A stretch of DNA of 64,000 nucleotides from Chitinophagaceae bacterium (lineage in GTDB: Bacteria; Bacteroidota; Bacteroidia; Chitinophagales; Chitinophagaceae), in NCBI GenBank assembly GCA_016706055.1, contig JADJKL010000007.1:62001-126000 (forward strand). Reading direction: 5' to 3'. Both the position numbers and the translations under genes were made by a program. This document shows, piece after piece, positions 26,093-37,600 of the stretch. The notes under the pieces were generated by a model. It made no database searches. It saw nothing but the letters and a program-made list of their open reading frames with translations, and was not told where the DNA came from. How positions within the stretch are numbered: the stretch's first letter is position 1; every line of letters starts with the position of its first letter.

Positions 26093-28949
26093 TTAATGTG
26101 CTTCCAGCCAGTTTTTCCCTTCACCACATTCTGCAATGATCGGCACTTTGTGTGGAAGGTTCATTGCTGCTTGCATATTTTCAATGATTAGTGGTTTTAA
26201 TTCTTTTGCTTCCGATATCAATGTATCAAAAACCAATTCATCATGCACTTGTAAAATCATTTTGCTTTGCATTTTCACTTTTTTCATAGCGGCCTGCACT
26301 TTTTGCATCGCTAGCTTTATCATATCAGCAGCCGTTCCCTGTATCGGTGAGTTAATGGCATTTCGTTCTGCAAAACCTCGAACAGTAAAGTTGGCCGAGT
26401 TAATATCTCTTAGCCATCTTTTTCTACCCATCAAAGTTTCCACATAACCATTTTCTCTAGCGAAGTTGATAGTGTCATCCATATATTTTTGAATGCCGGC
26501 AAATTCTTTCTTATAATTTTCAATAATCTCTTTTGCTTCTGTTCTTGAAATACCAAGATTATCGGCAAGCCCAAATGCACCTTGCCCGTATATAATTCCA
26601 AAATTTACACTCTTGGCTTTGTAACGCATTTCTTTAGTTACATCTTTCGCTTCTACATTATAAACTCTTGATGCCGTAACCGTATGTATATCGGTACCAT
26701 CTAAAAAGGCCTGGCACATATTCTTGTCGCCACTGATGGCCGCAACAATTCTTAATTCAATTTGGGAATAGTCGGCAGATAATAAAATGTGTTTACTATC
26801 TCTTGGTACAAAAGCTTTTCTTATTTCTCTTCCTCGTTCTGTTCTTACAGGTATGTTTTGCAAATTCGGATTGTTGCTACTCAATCTTCCGGTAACAGCC
26901 ACTGCTTGTGCATAGGAAGTGTGAACTCTCCCTGTTTTCGAATTAATCAATTGTGGCAAAGCGTCAACATAAGTTGATTTTAGTTTTGTCAACTCACGGA
27001 AAGCAAGAATGTCATCAACAATCTGATGACCTTTAGCCGCCATTTTTAATAATACATCTTCGCCTGTTTTGTATTGACCAGTTTTTGTTTTTTTGGCAGC
27101 TTCATCCAGTTTCAATTTATCAAATAATACTTCGCCCAATTGTTTTGGTGATGCAAGATTGAATCGTACGCCTGCTTGTTTATACACACTTTCTTCTGCC
27201 GTCTTCGCATCTTTTTCTAATTCTTTCGAATAATCATTTAAAAAATCAACATCAACTTTTATTCCTTCATATTCCATTTCCACCAATACTTTTACCAATG
27301 GATTTTCTACTTCATTAAATACTTTTTCTACATCTCTCTTCTTTAAAAGCGGAACAAAAATATTTTTTTAATTGCAAGGTGATGTCTGCATCTTCACCGG
27401 CGTACTCTTTTACTTTTTCAACTTCCACATCTCTCATTGTGCCCTGCGATTTCCCCTTTTTCCCAATTAGCTCTTCGATTGAAACAGGTTCGTAACCCAA
27501 AAATTTTTGGCTGAGCTCATCCATACTTCTTTTGCCGTCAGGTTCTATTACATAATGCGCCAACATGGTATCAAATAATTCTCCGGCTACTTCTATACCA
27601 TACCATTTCAATATTAGCAGGTCGTATTTTGTATTCTGGCCAATCCAAGTTTTCTTTTTATCAGCAAACAAAGATTCGAAGTGAGAAAGAATTTCTTTTG
27701 TTTTCTTCTGATCTTCCGGACATGGAACATACCAAGCTTCGCTTGGCTTTACGGAAAAACTTAATCCAACCAGTTCTGCTTCGTTGGCATCAATACCCGT
27801 AGTCTCCGTATCAAAACAAATTTCATCATGCTTGTTTAATTCAGCAACCAGTTTTTTTATGGCGGCTTCTCCTTCTACAGACGTATAATTATGCGGAGTA
27901 TTATTGATGTTTTTATCAACGGATACAAAGTCGGTTAGCTGATCATCGATAACAACCTCTTTGTAACTTTCTTTCTTTTCTTCTGGCTGTTCAACAATAT
28001 TTCCAAAAAGATCCGTTTGTATCCCTTGCGGTATTTCTTTTTCTATTACGGACTTAGATGGAGTGGCAATGGTGAAACTATCTCCTAATAATCGCTTTCC
28101 TAAGGTCTTAAATTCCAGTTCTGCAAATATCTCACTCAACGCTTCTTTGTTCCATTCACTCAGTTTAAAATCCTCTTCATGAAACTCTACAGGAACATCC
28201 AAAATAATGGTAGCTAATTTTTTTGAAAGAATAGCCATCTCTTTTCCCTCTTGCACTTTTTTACCCATTGCACCTTTTATCTTGTCGGCGTTCGCTAATG
28301 TGTTTTCTAATGAACCATATTCCGCTAAAAATTTTGCAGCCGTTTTTTCTCCCACACCTTTTATTCCTGGAATATTATCTACCGCATCACCCATCATCCC
28401 TAACATATCTATAACTTGGCTTACATCTTTGATTCCCCATTTGGCACAAACTTCTTCCGGTCCCATTATTTCTACATCGCCGCCTTGATACGCAGGTTTA
28501 TAAATTTTAATTTTTTCAGAAACCAATTGGCCATAATCTTTATCGGGTGTTACCATGTACACTTCATAACCTGCTTTTTCAGCTTGTTTTGCCAACGTAC
28601 CAATTACATCATCAGCTTCATAACCATCTTTGAATATGATTGGAATATTTAATCCTTCGATTATTTTTTTAATATCTGGTACAGCTGCACTGATATCTTC
28701 AGGAGTTTCTTGTCGATTGGCTTTGTAATCTGCAAAATCGGTATGACGTTCTGTTGTAGCCGAAGTATCAAAACAAACAGCCATGTGAGAAGGCTTTTGT
28801 TTATTGATAAGCTCAACAATTGCATTGGTAAACCCAAACTGCGCATTGGTGTTTTTGCCTTTTGAAGTTATTCTCGGACTGCGGATTAACGCATAATAAG
28901 CCCTGAAGACCAAGGCAAAGGCATCTAATAAAAAGACTTTCTTTTCCAT
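26093..28949 (-). CDS. polA: DNA polymerase I, broken by one frameshift
   Basis: A full DNA polymerase I of about 951 residues once one base is removed. The upstream frame (27315-28949) holds the 5'-3' exonuclease domain (begins VFLLDAFALVFRAYYAL) and the 3'-5' exonuclease domain with DTETTGID. The downstream frame (26093-27298) holds the polymerase domain with ADYSQIELR and QVHDELVFD. They meet at a run of seven T on the plus strand (27363-27369); with six, the protein reads LQLKNIFVPLLKKRDVEKVF and continues in frame. As polA is nearly always intact, a sequence error is the likely cause. It fills gaps in repair and removes Okazaki primers. Confidence 0.93.
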
Positions 28950-28994
28950 GCCCCTAAGGTAAAGAAATCAGGGGAGGCAAGTTTAAAAATACAA

Positions 28995-29026
28995 CTACCC
29001 TGTCTCGCCGAGGCAAAACAGGGTAG
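28995..29026 (-). terminator. Terminator-like hairpin
   Basis: CTACCCTGT and ACAGGGTAG form a 9-base stem, with a T-rich stretch on its minus-strand 3' side. It lies after the stop of the small gene at 29050 and before polA. Confidence 0.65.
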
Positions 29027-29049
29027 CCGATATGTTAACGCTGCAGAGA

Positions 29050-29310
29050 TTAGTTAATTGATAATTTCAATTCGCCTTTTTCTTCTTTTGTAACTGTTGG
29101 TTGCGAAACAGGAGTAATTAACTGCTCTTGCTGAACCGGGTTATCTACCAATACAGTCGTACCACTGAAAGCCGCTGGCTGCTGAGTACTTGCTACAGGC
29201 ATTACACCAGGAGCTCCTTGTTTATCCTTATGGATAAAGTTCAGATACAAAGCGAAAAACAATAAGTTAAAGGCAAAAAAGTTGGCGATTTTACGAACTC
29301 TTCTTTTCAT
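29050..29310 (-). CDS. Hypothetical small membrane-anchored protein
   Basis: An 86-residue protein starting MKRRVRKIANFFAFNLLFFALYL in two steps: a basic N-terminus, then one hydrophobic helix (about residues 9-25). A Pro/Gln/Val-rich extracytoplasmic tail follows. I use ATG 29310; the frame is open further upstream, but the residues there look non-coding. The single-helix, low-complexity layout resembles small envelope proteins, and I do not recognise a family. Confidence 0.55.
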   Translation of the reverse strand: MKRRVRKIANFFAFNLLFFALYLNFIHKDKQGAPGVMPVASTQQPAAFSGTTVLVDNPVQQEQLITPVSQPTVTKEEKGELKLSIN

Positions 29311-29463
29311 AATAATTAGATTATTGGATTTTAATAAAATTGGTTTCTCTGATATTCTAATGCTAAGATATATCGGCACTTTTCTTCTTGCAAGTATTGA
29401 TATATTGATTTTATGAAAATCAGGCACAAGTACTCGGTGCGGTATCGTAAACTTACGAATGGG

Positions 29464-31504
29464 TTATTTTTTCATTGCGGAGAGCTTATTCTGAAGAATA
29501 AACATTTCATCTCTTAAACGGGCAGCTTCCATAAAGTCCAGATCTCTTGCAGCCTTTTCCATTGTCTTTTTAATTTTTGAAATTGCCTTTTCCATTTGTG
29601 GAATGGTTTTGTATTCGGCTTGTTCTTCGGCTGCAACTGTTATAAGGTCTTCATCAGGCGCAATGGCATAAGGATTGGCAGGGTCATATCCTTTTATATC
29701 AAGAACAGATGTTTGTGCAAAAACTTCTTTGGTTGATTTGATAACGGTTCTTGGTGTTATATTATGCTCTATATTAAATGCAACTTGTTTTTCTCTTCGT
29801 CGGTTGGTTTCATCTATTGTTCGCCGCATACTTTCTGTCATCTTATCCGCATAAAATATAACAAGGCCATTTACATTTCTGGCGGCTCGGCCTGCGGTTT
29901 GTGTCAGCGATTTTTCATTACGAAGAAATCCTTCTTTATCTGCATCGAGAATAGCAACTAAAGAAACTTCGGGCAGATCAAGACCTTCTCTTAACAGGTT
30001 AACTCCTACCAAAACATCAATTGTTCCCAACCTCAGTTCCCGAAGAATTTCTATTCTTTCCAAAGTATCAACTTCGCTATGTATGTATTTTGATTTGATG
30101 TTGATCTTGTGTAAATACTTATCCATTTCCTCCGCCATACGTTTGGTGAGTGTTGTAACAAGCACCCGATCTCCCATATTTACTCTCTTGTCTATCTCAT
30201 CTAATAAGTCATCTATCTGGTTTACACTTGGGCGAATTTCTATCGGAGGTTCTAATAATCCTGTTGGCCTTACTACTTGTTCAACCACAACACCACCACA
30301 TTTTTCTAATTCGTAATCATCTGGTGTGGCAGAAACAAAAATGGTCTGATTTAATAGTGATTCGTATTCATGAAAATTTAATGGCCGGTTATCCAATGCA
30401 GAAGGTAAACGAAAACCATAATCAACCAAAACTAATTTTCTACTTCTGTCGCCTCCATACATACCACTTACTTGTGGAATTGTCTGGTGACTTTCATCTA
30501 CCACCATTAAAAAATCTTTTGGAAAATAATCTAGCAAACAGAAAGGCCTGGTACCAGGTTTTCTTCTGTCAAAAAATCGGGAATAGTTTTCAATGCCATT
30601 GCAATAACCCAACTCCCGGATCATTTCAATATCATAGTTTACTCTTTCGCTCAGTCGCTGTGCTTCAATATATTTTCCTTCTCGTTTAAAATATTCAGCT
30701 TGTGCTGCTACTTCATCTTGTATTTCATATAATACCTGTTGCAGAATATCTTTTGGAGCAATATATAAATTTGCCGGAAAGATGGCGGCATTTTCCATTA
30801 CGGCAATGCGTTTGCCTTTCACTACATCAATACTTTCTATTTCTTCAATCTCATCTCCAAAAAAAGTTATACGGTATCCATAATCTACATACGGCAAATT
30901 AATATCTACTGTATCGCCTTTTACCCGAAAAGTAGCCCGGTTAAATTCTATTGTTGTTCTGTTGTATAATGAATTAACAAGAGCATGAAGAAAGGCTTGC
31001 CTGGAAATTGTTTGACCTTTGTTGATTCGGATAATACCGTTTTCATAATCCGTTGGATTACCCATACCATAAATACAACTTACACTCGCCACAACTATAA
31101 TATCTCTTCGTCCGCTTAATAAACTCGATGTTGCTCTCAATCTAAGTTTATCTAACTCATCATTGATGCTTAAATCTTTTTCAATGTACACATCACTTAC
31201 CGGCATATAAGCTTCGGGCTGATAGTAATCGTAATAAGAAACAAAATACTCAACAGCATTTTCTGGAAAGAATTGGCGGAACTCGCCATACAACTGTGCT
31301 ACCAGTGTTTTTGTTATGTGTCAACACTAATGTTGGACGCTGTACATTCTGAATTACATTGGCGATAGTAAAAGTTTTTCCACTACCAGTTACCCCAAGT
31401 AAAGTTTGATATTTTTCATCATTTATTAATCCTTCAGTTAATTGACGAATTGCATCCGGCTGATCGCCGGCGGGAGGAAAGGGATTATATAAATTAAAAG
31501 CCAT
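29464..31504 (-). CDS. uvrB: Excinuclease ABC subunit B, broken by one frameshift
   Basis: UvrB, the damage-verifying helicase-like subunit of nucleotide excision repair, about 679 residues when repaired. The first frame (31250-31504) has the Walker A motif GVTGSGKT at residues 37-44 and runs to LVLTHNK; the second (from 29464) has the beta-hairpin YYDYYQPEAYMP, helicase motifs and a C-terminal UVR domain (LDFMEAARLRDEM) that contacts UvrC. A T-run of five at 31308-31312 on the plus strand shifts the frame; with four, the sequence reads THNKTLVAQLYGEF as in all UvrB proteins. Probably a sequence error. Confidence 0.94.
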
Positions 31505-31556
31505 TTTGTAACCGCAATTTACTGAAAGACGGGAAGAGATATATTGTTTAAATGAA

Positions 31557-31584
31557 GAAAGCCTCTGAAAATACAGAGGCTTTC
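31557..31584 (-). terminator. Terminator after the YceI-like gene
   Basis: GAAAGCCTCTG and CAGAGGCTTTC form a perfect 11-base stem with a 6-base loop, 23 bases beyond the stop at 31607. It separates this gene from uvrB. Confidence 0.85.
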
Positions 31585-31606
31585 TAATTCATAGGTAAAA
31601 ATATAA

Positions 31607-32148
31607 TTAAAATTCTGCAGACATTGTGATTTTAGGTTCTTTCGCCACTTTACCAGCATCAATAGGTGTACCAGTAATACCATAATCAGCTAATTCAATT
31701 TCAAAAGAAGAGGAAGTTTTAATTTTGCCTCCGATAATAGTAACGACTACTTCCATTTTTTCACTCTTGCTAATGTCACGAACTTTCATATTACCATTTA
31801 CGGTAACATTATATACCCCGTCTTTAGTAAAGTTTATTTTAGATAGTTTGTCAATTTTTCCGCTAAAAGAAAAAACAGGATAGGTATCAGAATTCATCCA
31901 CTTTTCTCCGTTGAAGTGTCCCTGAAGAGTAGGATTCGTAAATGAGAAATTTTTTACTGCCGCTTCAAAAGCAACTTCACCAGTTTCTGTATTAACTGAT
32001 CCTATTACTGAGTTATTGGTAGCCTTTGGTAATGCATCTTTTGCTGTGGTAGCATCAAAAGTTACAGTTGCAGATGAGGTCGTTTTTTTTGTGCAAAAAG
32101 CTGGCCTGTAGCTACAACTAATGCCATTACAAGGATTGTTTTTTTCAT
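31607..32148 (-). CDS. YceI-family exported protein, broken by one frameshift
   Basis: A YceI-like lipocalin-type protein of about 180 residues. The ATG at 32148 begins a signal peptide (KKTILVMALVVATGQLFAQ), but the frame stops soon after. Adding one base to the T-run 32083-32090 joins it to a frame reading SSATVTFDATTAKDALPKATNN, then SFTNPTLQGHFNGEKW and on to KITMSAEF at 31607. That order (signal, strand-rich core, FHGEKW-like motif) is typical of Bacteroidota YceI proteins that bind isoprenoid-like ligands in the periplasm. The unrepaired frame begins only at 31897. Confidence 0.8.
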
Positions 32149-32210
32149 TTGTTTGTTTTTGTTGTTTTAAAAAGTCAAATGGAATTTGCTATCATAGCTC
32201 ATTTCATTTA

Positions 32211-33125
32211 TTATTTTTTGTTTTTATTTAAAGTTGATCGTTTAAAACTTATTTGTGTGGTTTCCAATATTTCGCTATAAATACTGCCACTACAGGAGCC
32301 TTTCAATGATACCTCATCACCGGGATTAATACTTTTAACCAATTCATATTGGTCTTTCTCAAAAGAGAATACAATATAAGAGCCACCTGGATCGTCAAAC
32401 CGGATGTTAGTAGTTGAGTCACTCTTTTTTTCAACCTGCGATGCATTACCATTTACAATTATAATTTTTTCTCTGTATTTGGCATTCGCCAAACTATCCG
32501 ATTTTGCAAACTCATTCAACATTTCAGTGGAAGAGATGGTATAATCTGCCGCAACGTTGTCCGTGGTTTGATGCGTTTCAGCCATTACCTTTTTCTCGCC
32601 AAATTTAAATGCAGAAAAAGCAAGAACCGGACCTAAAAAAAGCCAACTTGCTTTTTTTATCCATTGTCTTGATACCGGAACTGTTAAAATAAAACCGATG
32701 GCAGAAACCTCAGCAATATAAGCCGGCAACTGAAGCATCTGATAAACATTATTACCTATACCAAAGCTGATTACAATTATTGTAAAAAGATAGAAAACTG
32801 TAACAAGTGCAAGTGATAAAGCTCCCGCAATAAAAGCCGGTAAGCTGTTCTTCTTATTTGTTAAGCCAAGAAAGATGGAGAGAATTATTAATGCAGGAAC
32901 TAACCAGAAAATATAAAAAGTAAAATCAAGTTGTGGGAATGGATTGGCAGGACCAAACTCCGCTACAGATTTTGTAAAGAAGCTTCTAGCAGGCATATCA
33001 AATCCTGCTACTGAAGTTTCATTCCATTTAACCCATGGAAGGAAAAATGAAATCAGCAAGCCAATACCAAAAATGATATGTAGCCATTTTTTTGTTCCAG
33101 ACTTATGTTGAATACTATTTCCCAT
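32211..33125 (-). CDS. Membrane protein with C-terminal OB-fold (tRNA_anti-like) domain
   Basis: A 304-residue protein with about five predicted membrane helices (near residues 15-33, 64-84, 96-120, 130-155 and 160-180). The last 100 residues are soluble and contain the pattern KIIIVNGNASQVEKKSDS and INPGDEVSLKGSCSG of tRNA_anti-like OB-fold domains. The family is common in Bacteroidota and of unknown role; the OB domain is probably periplasmic or cytoplasmic depending on helix count. A promoter-like element lies 19-26 bases upstream. Confidence 0.7.
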   Translation of the reverse strand: MGNSIQHKSGTKKWLHIIFGIGLLISFFLPWVKWNETSVAGFDMPARSFFTKSVAEFGPANPFPQLDFTFYIFWLVPALIILSIFLGLTNKKNSLPAFIAGALSLALVTVFYLFTIIVISFGIGNNVYQMLQLPAYIAEVSAIGFILTVPVSRQWIKKASWLFLGPVLAFSAFKFGEKKVMAETHQTTDNVAADYTISSTEMLNEFAKSDSLANAKYREKIIIVNGNASQVEKKSDSTTNIRFDDPGGSYIVFSFEKDQYELVKSINPGDEVSLKGSCSGSIYSEILETTQISFKRSTLNKNKK

Positions 33126-33143
33126 ACTAACTTAATCGGCTAT

Positions 33144-33151
33144 CAAAACTA
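33144..33151 (-). promoter_or_regulatory. Candidate -7 promoter element for the OB-fold membrane protein gene
   Basis: On the minus strand TAGTTTTG matches TAnnTTTG, 19 bases before the ATG at 33125. A second match (TATATTTG) lies at 33172-33179. Confidence 0.45.
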
Positions 33152-33231
33152 ATCGGTTGCGATAGAGCAAACAAATATACAATGTTTAAACATCGAATTT
33201 GATTTTATCTATCAAATTATTGTTAAGACGA

Positions 33232-33261
33232 TAAAAAACCCTCCTGCTTTTGGCAAGAGGG
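33232..33261 (-). terminator. Terminator after recA
   Basis: On the minus strand CCCTCTTGC and GCAGGAGGG form a 9-base stem with one G-T pair, followed by TTTTTT. It lies 43 bases after the recA stop. Confidence 0.88.
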
Positions 33262-33303
33262 CATACAAACTAACCCATCTGTAATATTTTGTAAACAAGG
33301 AGC

Positions 33304-34338
33304 TTAAGCTTCCTGCATTTCCTTTATTTTCTCTCTTATTTTACCTTCAATTTCGTTGGCCAGTTCCGGATTATCTACCATTAATTGTTTTACTGAATCA
33401 CGGCCTTGCCCCAGCTTATCATTATTGTAGCTGTACCAGCTACCACTTTTTTGTACAATACCTAATTCAGTACCCATGTCAACAATCTCTCCTGTTTTAG
33501 AAATACCCTGACCAAAGATGATGTCAAACTCTGCTGCACGGAAAGGCGGTGCTACTTTATTCTTTACCACTTTTACTTTTACATGGTTACCAATGGCAGA
33601 ATCGCCATCTTTTACCTGTGCCTGGCGACGGATGTCCAAACGAACCGAAGCATAAAACTTCAATGCATTACCACCAGTAGTAGTTTCAGGATTACCAAAC
33701 ATTACACCTATCTTTTCTCTCATCTGGTTGATGAAAATGCAAATCGTATTTGTTTTAGAAATAGTTGCGGTCAATTTTCTCAAAGCTTGGCTCATCAACC
33801 TTGCATGCAATCCCATTTTACTATCACCCATTTCGCCTTCCAGTTCGCTTTTAGGAACCAATGCTGCCACCGAGTCAATCACCACAACATCCAATGCGCC
33901 GGACAAAATCAAACGGTCAGCAATCTCTAATGCCTGCTCACCATAATCTGGCTGAGAGATTAATAGATTGTCAACATCCACTCCTAATTTTCTGGCATAG
34001 GAACTATCAAAAGCATGTTCAGCATCTATAAAAGCACACATACCACCCTTCTTTTGAGCCTCTGCAATTACATGAGTTGCTATGGTTGTTTTACCAGAAG
34101 ATTCAGGTCCATATATTTCAACGACTCTACCACGAGGCAAACCGCCAATTCCAAGTGCTACATCTAAACCAATAGATCCTGTAGATATTACCGATTGTTC
34201 ATGTACTGGCTTATCGCCTAATAGCATGACACTCCCCTTACCATAGTCCTTTTCCAACTTGTCCATTGTAAGTTTAAGTGCCTTTAATTTTTCACTGTTA
34301 GGTGAAACTGCTTCTGTTGTTTTGTCTGATTTTGCCAT
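33304..34338 (-). CDS. recA: Recombinase A
   Basis: A 344-residue RecA. The Walker A motif is GPESSGKT at residues 77-84, with the Walker B region VVVIDSVAAL, the conserved MAW-like INQMREKIGVMFG loop and GGNALKFYASVRLDIRR; a short helical C-terminal domain ends KEMQEA. It coats single-stranded DNA, drives strand exchange and activates LexA self-cleavage. The start ATG at 34338 is preceded by a perfect 16-base palindrome and two promoter-like elements. A terminator follows the gene, so it is transcribed alone. Confidence 0.98.
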   Translation of the reverse strand: MAKSDKTTEAVSPNSEKLKALKLTMDKLEKDYGKGSVMLLGDKPVHEQSVISTGSIGLDVALGIGGLPRGRVVEIYGPESSGKTTIATHVIAEAQKKGGMCAFIDAEHAFDSSYARKLGVDVDNLLISQPDYGEQALEIADRLILSGALDVVVIDSVAALVPKSELEGEMGDSKMGLHARLMSQALRKLTATISKTNTICIFINQMREKIGVMFGNPETTTGGNALKFYASVRLDIRRQAQVKDGDSAIGNHVKVKVVKNKVAPPFRAAEFDIIFGQGISKTGEIVDMGTELGIVQKSGSWYSYNNDKLGQGRDSVKQLMVDNPELANEIEGKIREKIKEMQEA

Positions 34339-34368
34339 GGGTTAAAATTAAGTTTTTGCGTATTGTAA

Positions 34369-34384
34369 GTCGAAATATTTCGAC
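34369..34384. promoter_or_regulatory. Perfect palindrome upstream of recA, candidate SOS operator
   Basis: GTCGAAATATTTCGAC is a perfect 16-base palindrome, 30 bases before the recA ATG and immediately downstream of the nearest -7 promoter match. Its place in the recA leader fits a LexA-type operator, but the SOS box of this lineage is not known to me, and no second copy was noticed near uvrB or pcrA. Confidence 0.5.
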
Positions 34385-34391
34385 CGAATTT

Positions 34392-34422
34392 CAAAACTAA
34401 ATGATTTAGTAATACAAAACTA
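34392..34422 (-). promoter_or_regulatory. Two candidate recA -7 promoter elements
   Basis: Two identical TAGTTTTG matches to TAnnTTTG on the minus strand, at 34392-34399 and 34415-34422. The first is 53 bases from the recA start and places transcription initiation at or next to the palindrome. The rest of the 352-base gap to 34690 shows nothing else I can support. Confidence 0.45.
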
Positions 34423-34690
34423 ATATTTTGGGGAATTTATTTTTGGGTTGTCAATTTTGGTTAAAGTGACCCGTTTCCTTCGGCTCTTATTTTGTTTGCA
34501 ATTTTCTCATTTCAAAATAATACTCCCGACATTCTAATGGTCGTCTAAGCCATATAGAGTAATATGTTTACACAAAAGACAAACCAACGAAAAGTATTGG
34601 ACAAATAAAATATTATTACTCTAAAAAATACCTTCATTGTGGTATATATTAATAATATATTTAAGAATAACTTTTCAAAAAGAATAGAAT

Positions 34691-37600
34691 ATGAAACTTA
34701 TAAGGATTGCCATTTTTACTTTTGTTCATATTGTTTCTATAAAAAATAGTACTGCTCAACCTCCAAGGCTTGTATTACCTACTGGGCACACCAACAGTAT
34801 TTACTGTGCTGTGTTTAGCCCAGATGAAAAATATATATTAACGGCTTCGGCCGATAATACAGTAAAACTTTGGAATACATCAAACGGAAAATTGCTAACA
34901 GAATATAAGGGGCAAACCAGAGGTGCCACTAACGCAGCTTACTGCCCGGATGGTAAAAAAATTGCCACTTCTTCTGCAAAGGGATTTATTAATATATGGT
35001 CGGTGCCCGAAGGCAAACTACTTGGCGTACTAGAGGGGCATAAATTTGCTATTAATACAGTTGCTTTTAGCCCCGATGGAAAATTCATTATCTCCGCTTC
35101 TGCTGACAAAATGGTAAGCATTTGGGATGCTGAAAAATACAAACTTGTAAGAAATATTGAAGCACATGAAAACGGCGTTACCTCTGCTGCATACAGTCCC
35201 GATGGTAAACTTATTGTAACTGGAGGATTGGATAAGATGGCCAGAATCTGGGAAGCGGCTTCTGGAAAACTACTACAAACACTTTCGGGCCATACAGATA
35301 ACTTAAATTATGCCGCCTTTAGCCCAGCAACTCCGGATGACCCAACTGGTGGAAGCAGAATAGTAACTGCTTCGTATGATAAATCATTTATAGTTTGGGA
35401 TTCGAAGACTGGAAAAATTAATTATCAAGTAAGGAAAAACAAAATTATTTCAATGGCGAGGTATAGCCCCGACGGAAATCATCTTATTATTTGTACCGGG
35501 GAATTAGTAATAATTGCAGATGCCCATACTGGCAACTCTCTTAAAGAACTAAAAACAAACAGCTTCATCAACTTTACAGCTATATATAATGCTGCTGGGA
35601 GATACGTATTAAGTGCGGGAGATAATTCAGCAATTTTATGGGATGCGGCAACTGGCACCATCATACGGGAATTAAAAGGTTATTCTACTACTCCTAATTC
35701 TATTGCTTGTAGCCCGGATGGAAATTTTTTTGCAACTGCCTGTTCTGATAGTACTATAAAACTATGGAACAAAAATAATGGTGAACTGATAAGGGAATTA
35801 ACCGGACATACAAATGGGGTAATCTCCGTAAATTTTAGTCCAGATGGGAAGTATCTTATTTCTTCTTCGTACGATAACACAGCAATTATCTGGGATGTGG
35901 CTGCAGGGAAATTTATAAACAATTTACTGGGGCATACCTCATTAGTAAAGAATGCCATATTTACTCCTAATGGTAATTCAGTTCTTACTGCCGCTTGGGA
36001 TGGTTTTGTAGTAGCTTGGGAGTTTCCCTTATTAAAAGCAAAAATGGAGTTTAACCATAATAAGTCAGCTATTGAAACAGTCACTTGCAGTCCCGATAGT
36101 AAAAAAATAGTTACAACATCACTAGTGGGAAGTTCAAAAGTCTGGCAGTTAAAAGACGGTGTGCAATTGTTGGAACTGGATAATGAGAAGAATCAAGCAC
36201 TTTATGCGGAGTATAATAAACAAGGTAATCAACTACTTGTAGCCTGTAGAGACAGCACTATAAGAATGCTTGATGCCAATACTGGTGCTATTATAAGAGA
36301 AATAAAAACAGATAAACCGTACATCAGGTTTGCAAAATATAGTTCTGATGAGAAGCTTATTCTTACTACTTTAAAAGATACTACTGCAACTATATTGAAT
36401 GTAAAATCTGGTAAAGTGGCAAAAGAATTAATAGGACATAGCAGCACTATTAATGATGCACAATTCTTTGATGATGGAAAGAAAGTAGTTACCTGTTCAG
36501 CAGATAATACATCAAAGGTGTGGGATGTTTCCTCAGGTAAATTATTATATTCTTTTTTTTCCACAGGCCATGATGATTATATTAATTATCTGCCATCGGG
36601 TTATTATAAAGCTACCTCAGATGCCAGTAAGCTTCTTCATTATGTAACCAATAATTATGATGTTATTGGATTTGAACAGCTCGATGTTAAATACAACCGA
36701 CCCGACAAAGTACTTGAAGCTATTGGTAACACAGATACAGCATTAATAAAATCTTATCGTAAAGCATACGAAAAAAGAATAAAAAAATTGGGCATTGATA
36801 CCACAGCTTTTAGAGACGGGTACAGTGTGCCCAAAGCAGATTTTGCTAATCGTAATAATATTGAGTATGAGCAAAAAAATGGCATGCTGGAGCTTCGCAT
36901 TAAGGGCAGCGACGATACTTACACACTCGACCGTTTTAATGCATGGGTAAATGAAACGCCTCTTTTTGGTCAAAGAGGAATTAATATTCGTAAGAAAAAC
37001 AAAAACGATTTTGATACAACAATTACTATAAATTTATCACAGGGGGAAAATATAATTGAAACAAGTATCAGCAACATAAACGGAACAGAAAGCTACCGTA
37101 TTCCTTTACAAGTAAAATATACACCTGCAAATCCTGTCAAAGAATCTATCCGTTTCATTGGTATTGGAATAGATAAATTCAGCGACAGTCAATATAATCT
37201 GGAATACAGCAGCAAAGACATTCGAGATCTTGCAAAAAAGTTAAAAGAAAAATACAAAGACAATATTATCATAGACACCTTATTCAACGAAAATGTAACA
37301 GTAAGCAGTGTAAAGGCTCTGAAACAAAAACTACAACAAACATCAGTTAATGACAAAGTGATTGTATCCTATTCGGGTCATGGTATGTTAAGTAAGGACT
37401 TTGACTATTATCTCTCTACCTATACTGTCAACTTTAAGAAGCCAGAAGAAAATGGATTGGCATATGACGAGCTGGAAAATTTATTAGATAATATTCCCGC
37501 CAGAAAGAAATTAATGCTGATAGATGCCTGTCATAGTGGAGAAGTGGATAAAGAAGAAGGGATTGCTATACAAAGAATGGCAGATTCATTAGGTCTGACA

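Noticed and set aside
27300..31315. Programmed ribosomal frameshifting in polA and uvrB
   Set aside because: The direction and context of the shifts differ from gene to gene, and the same defect affects at least nine genes; sequence error is simpler.
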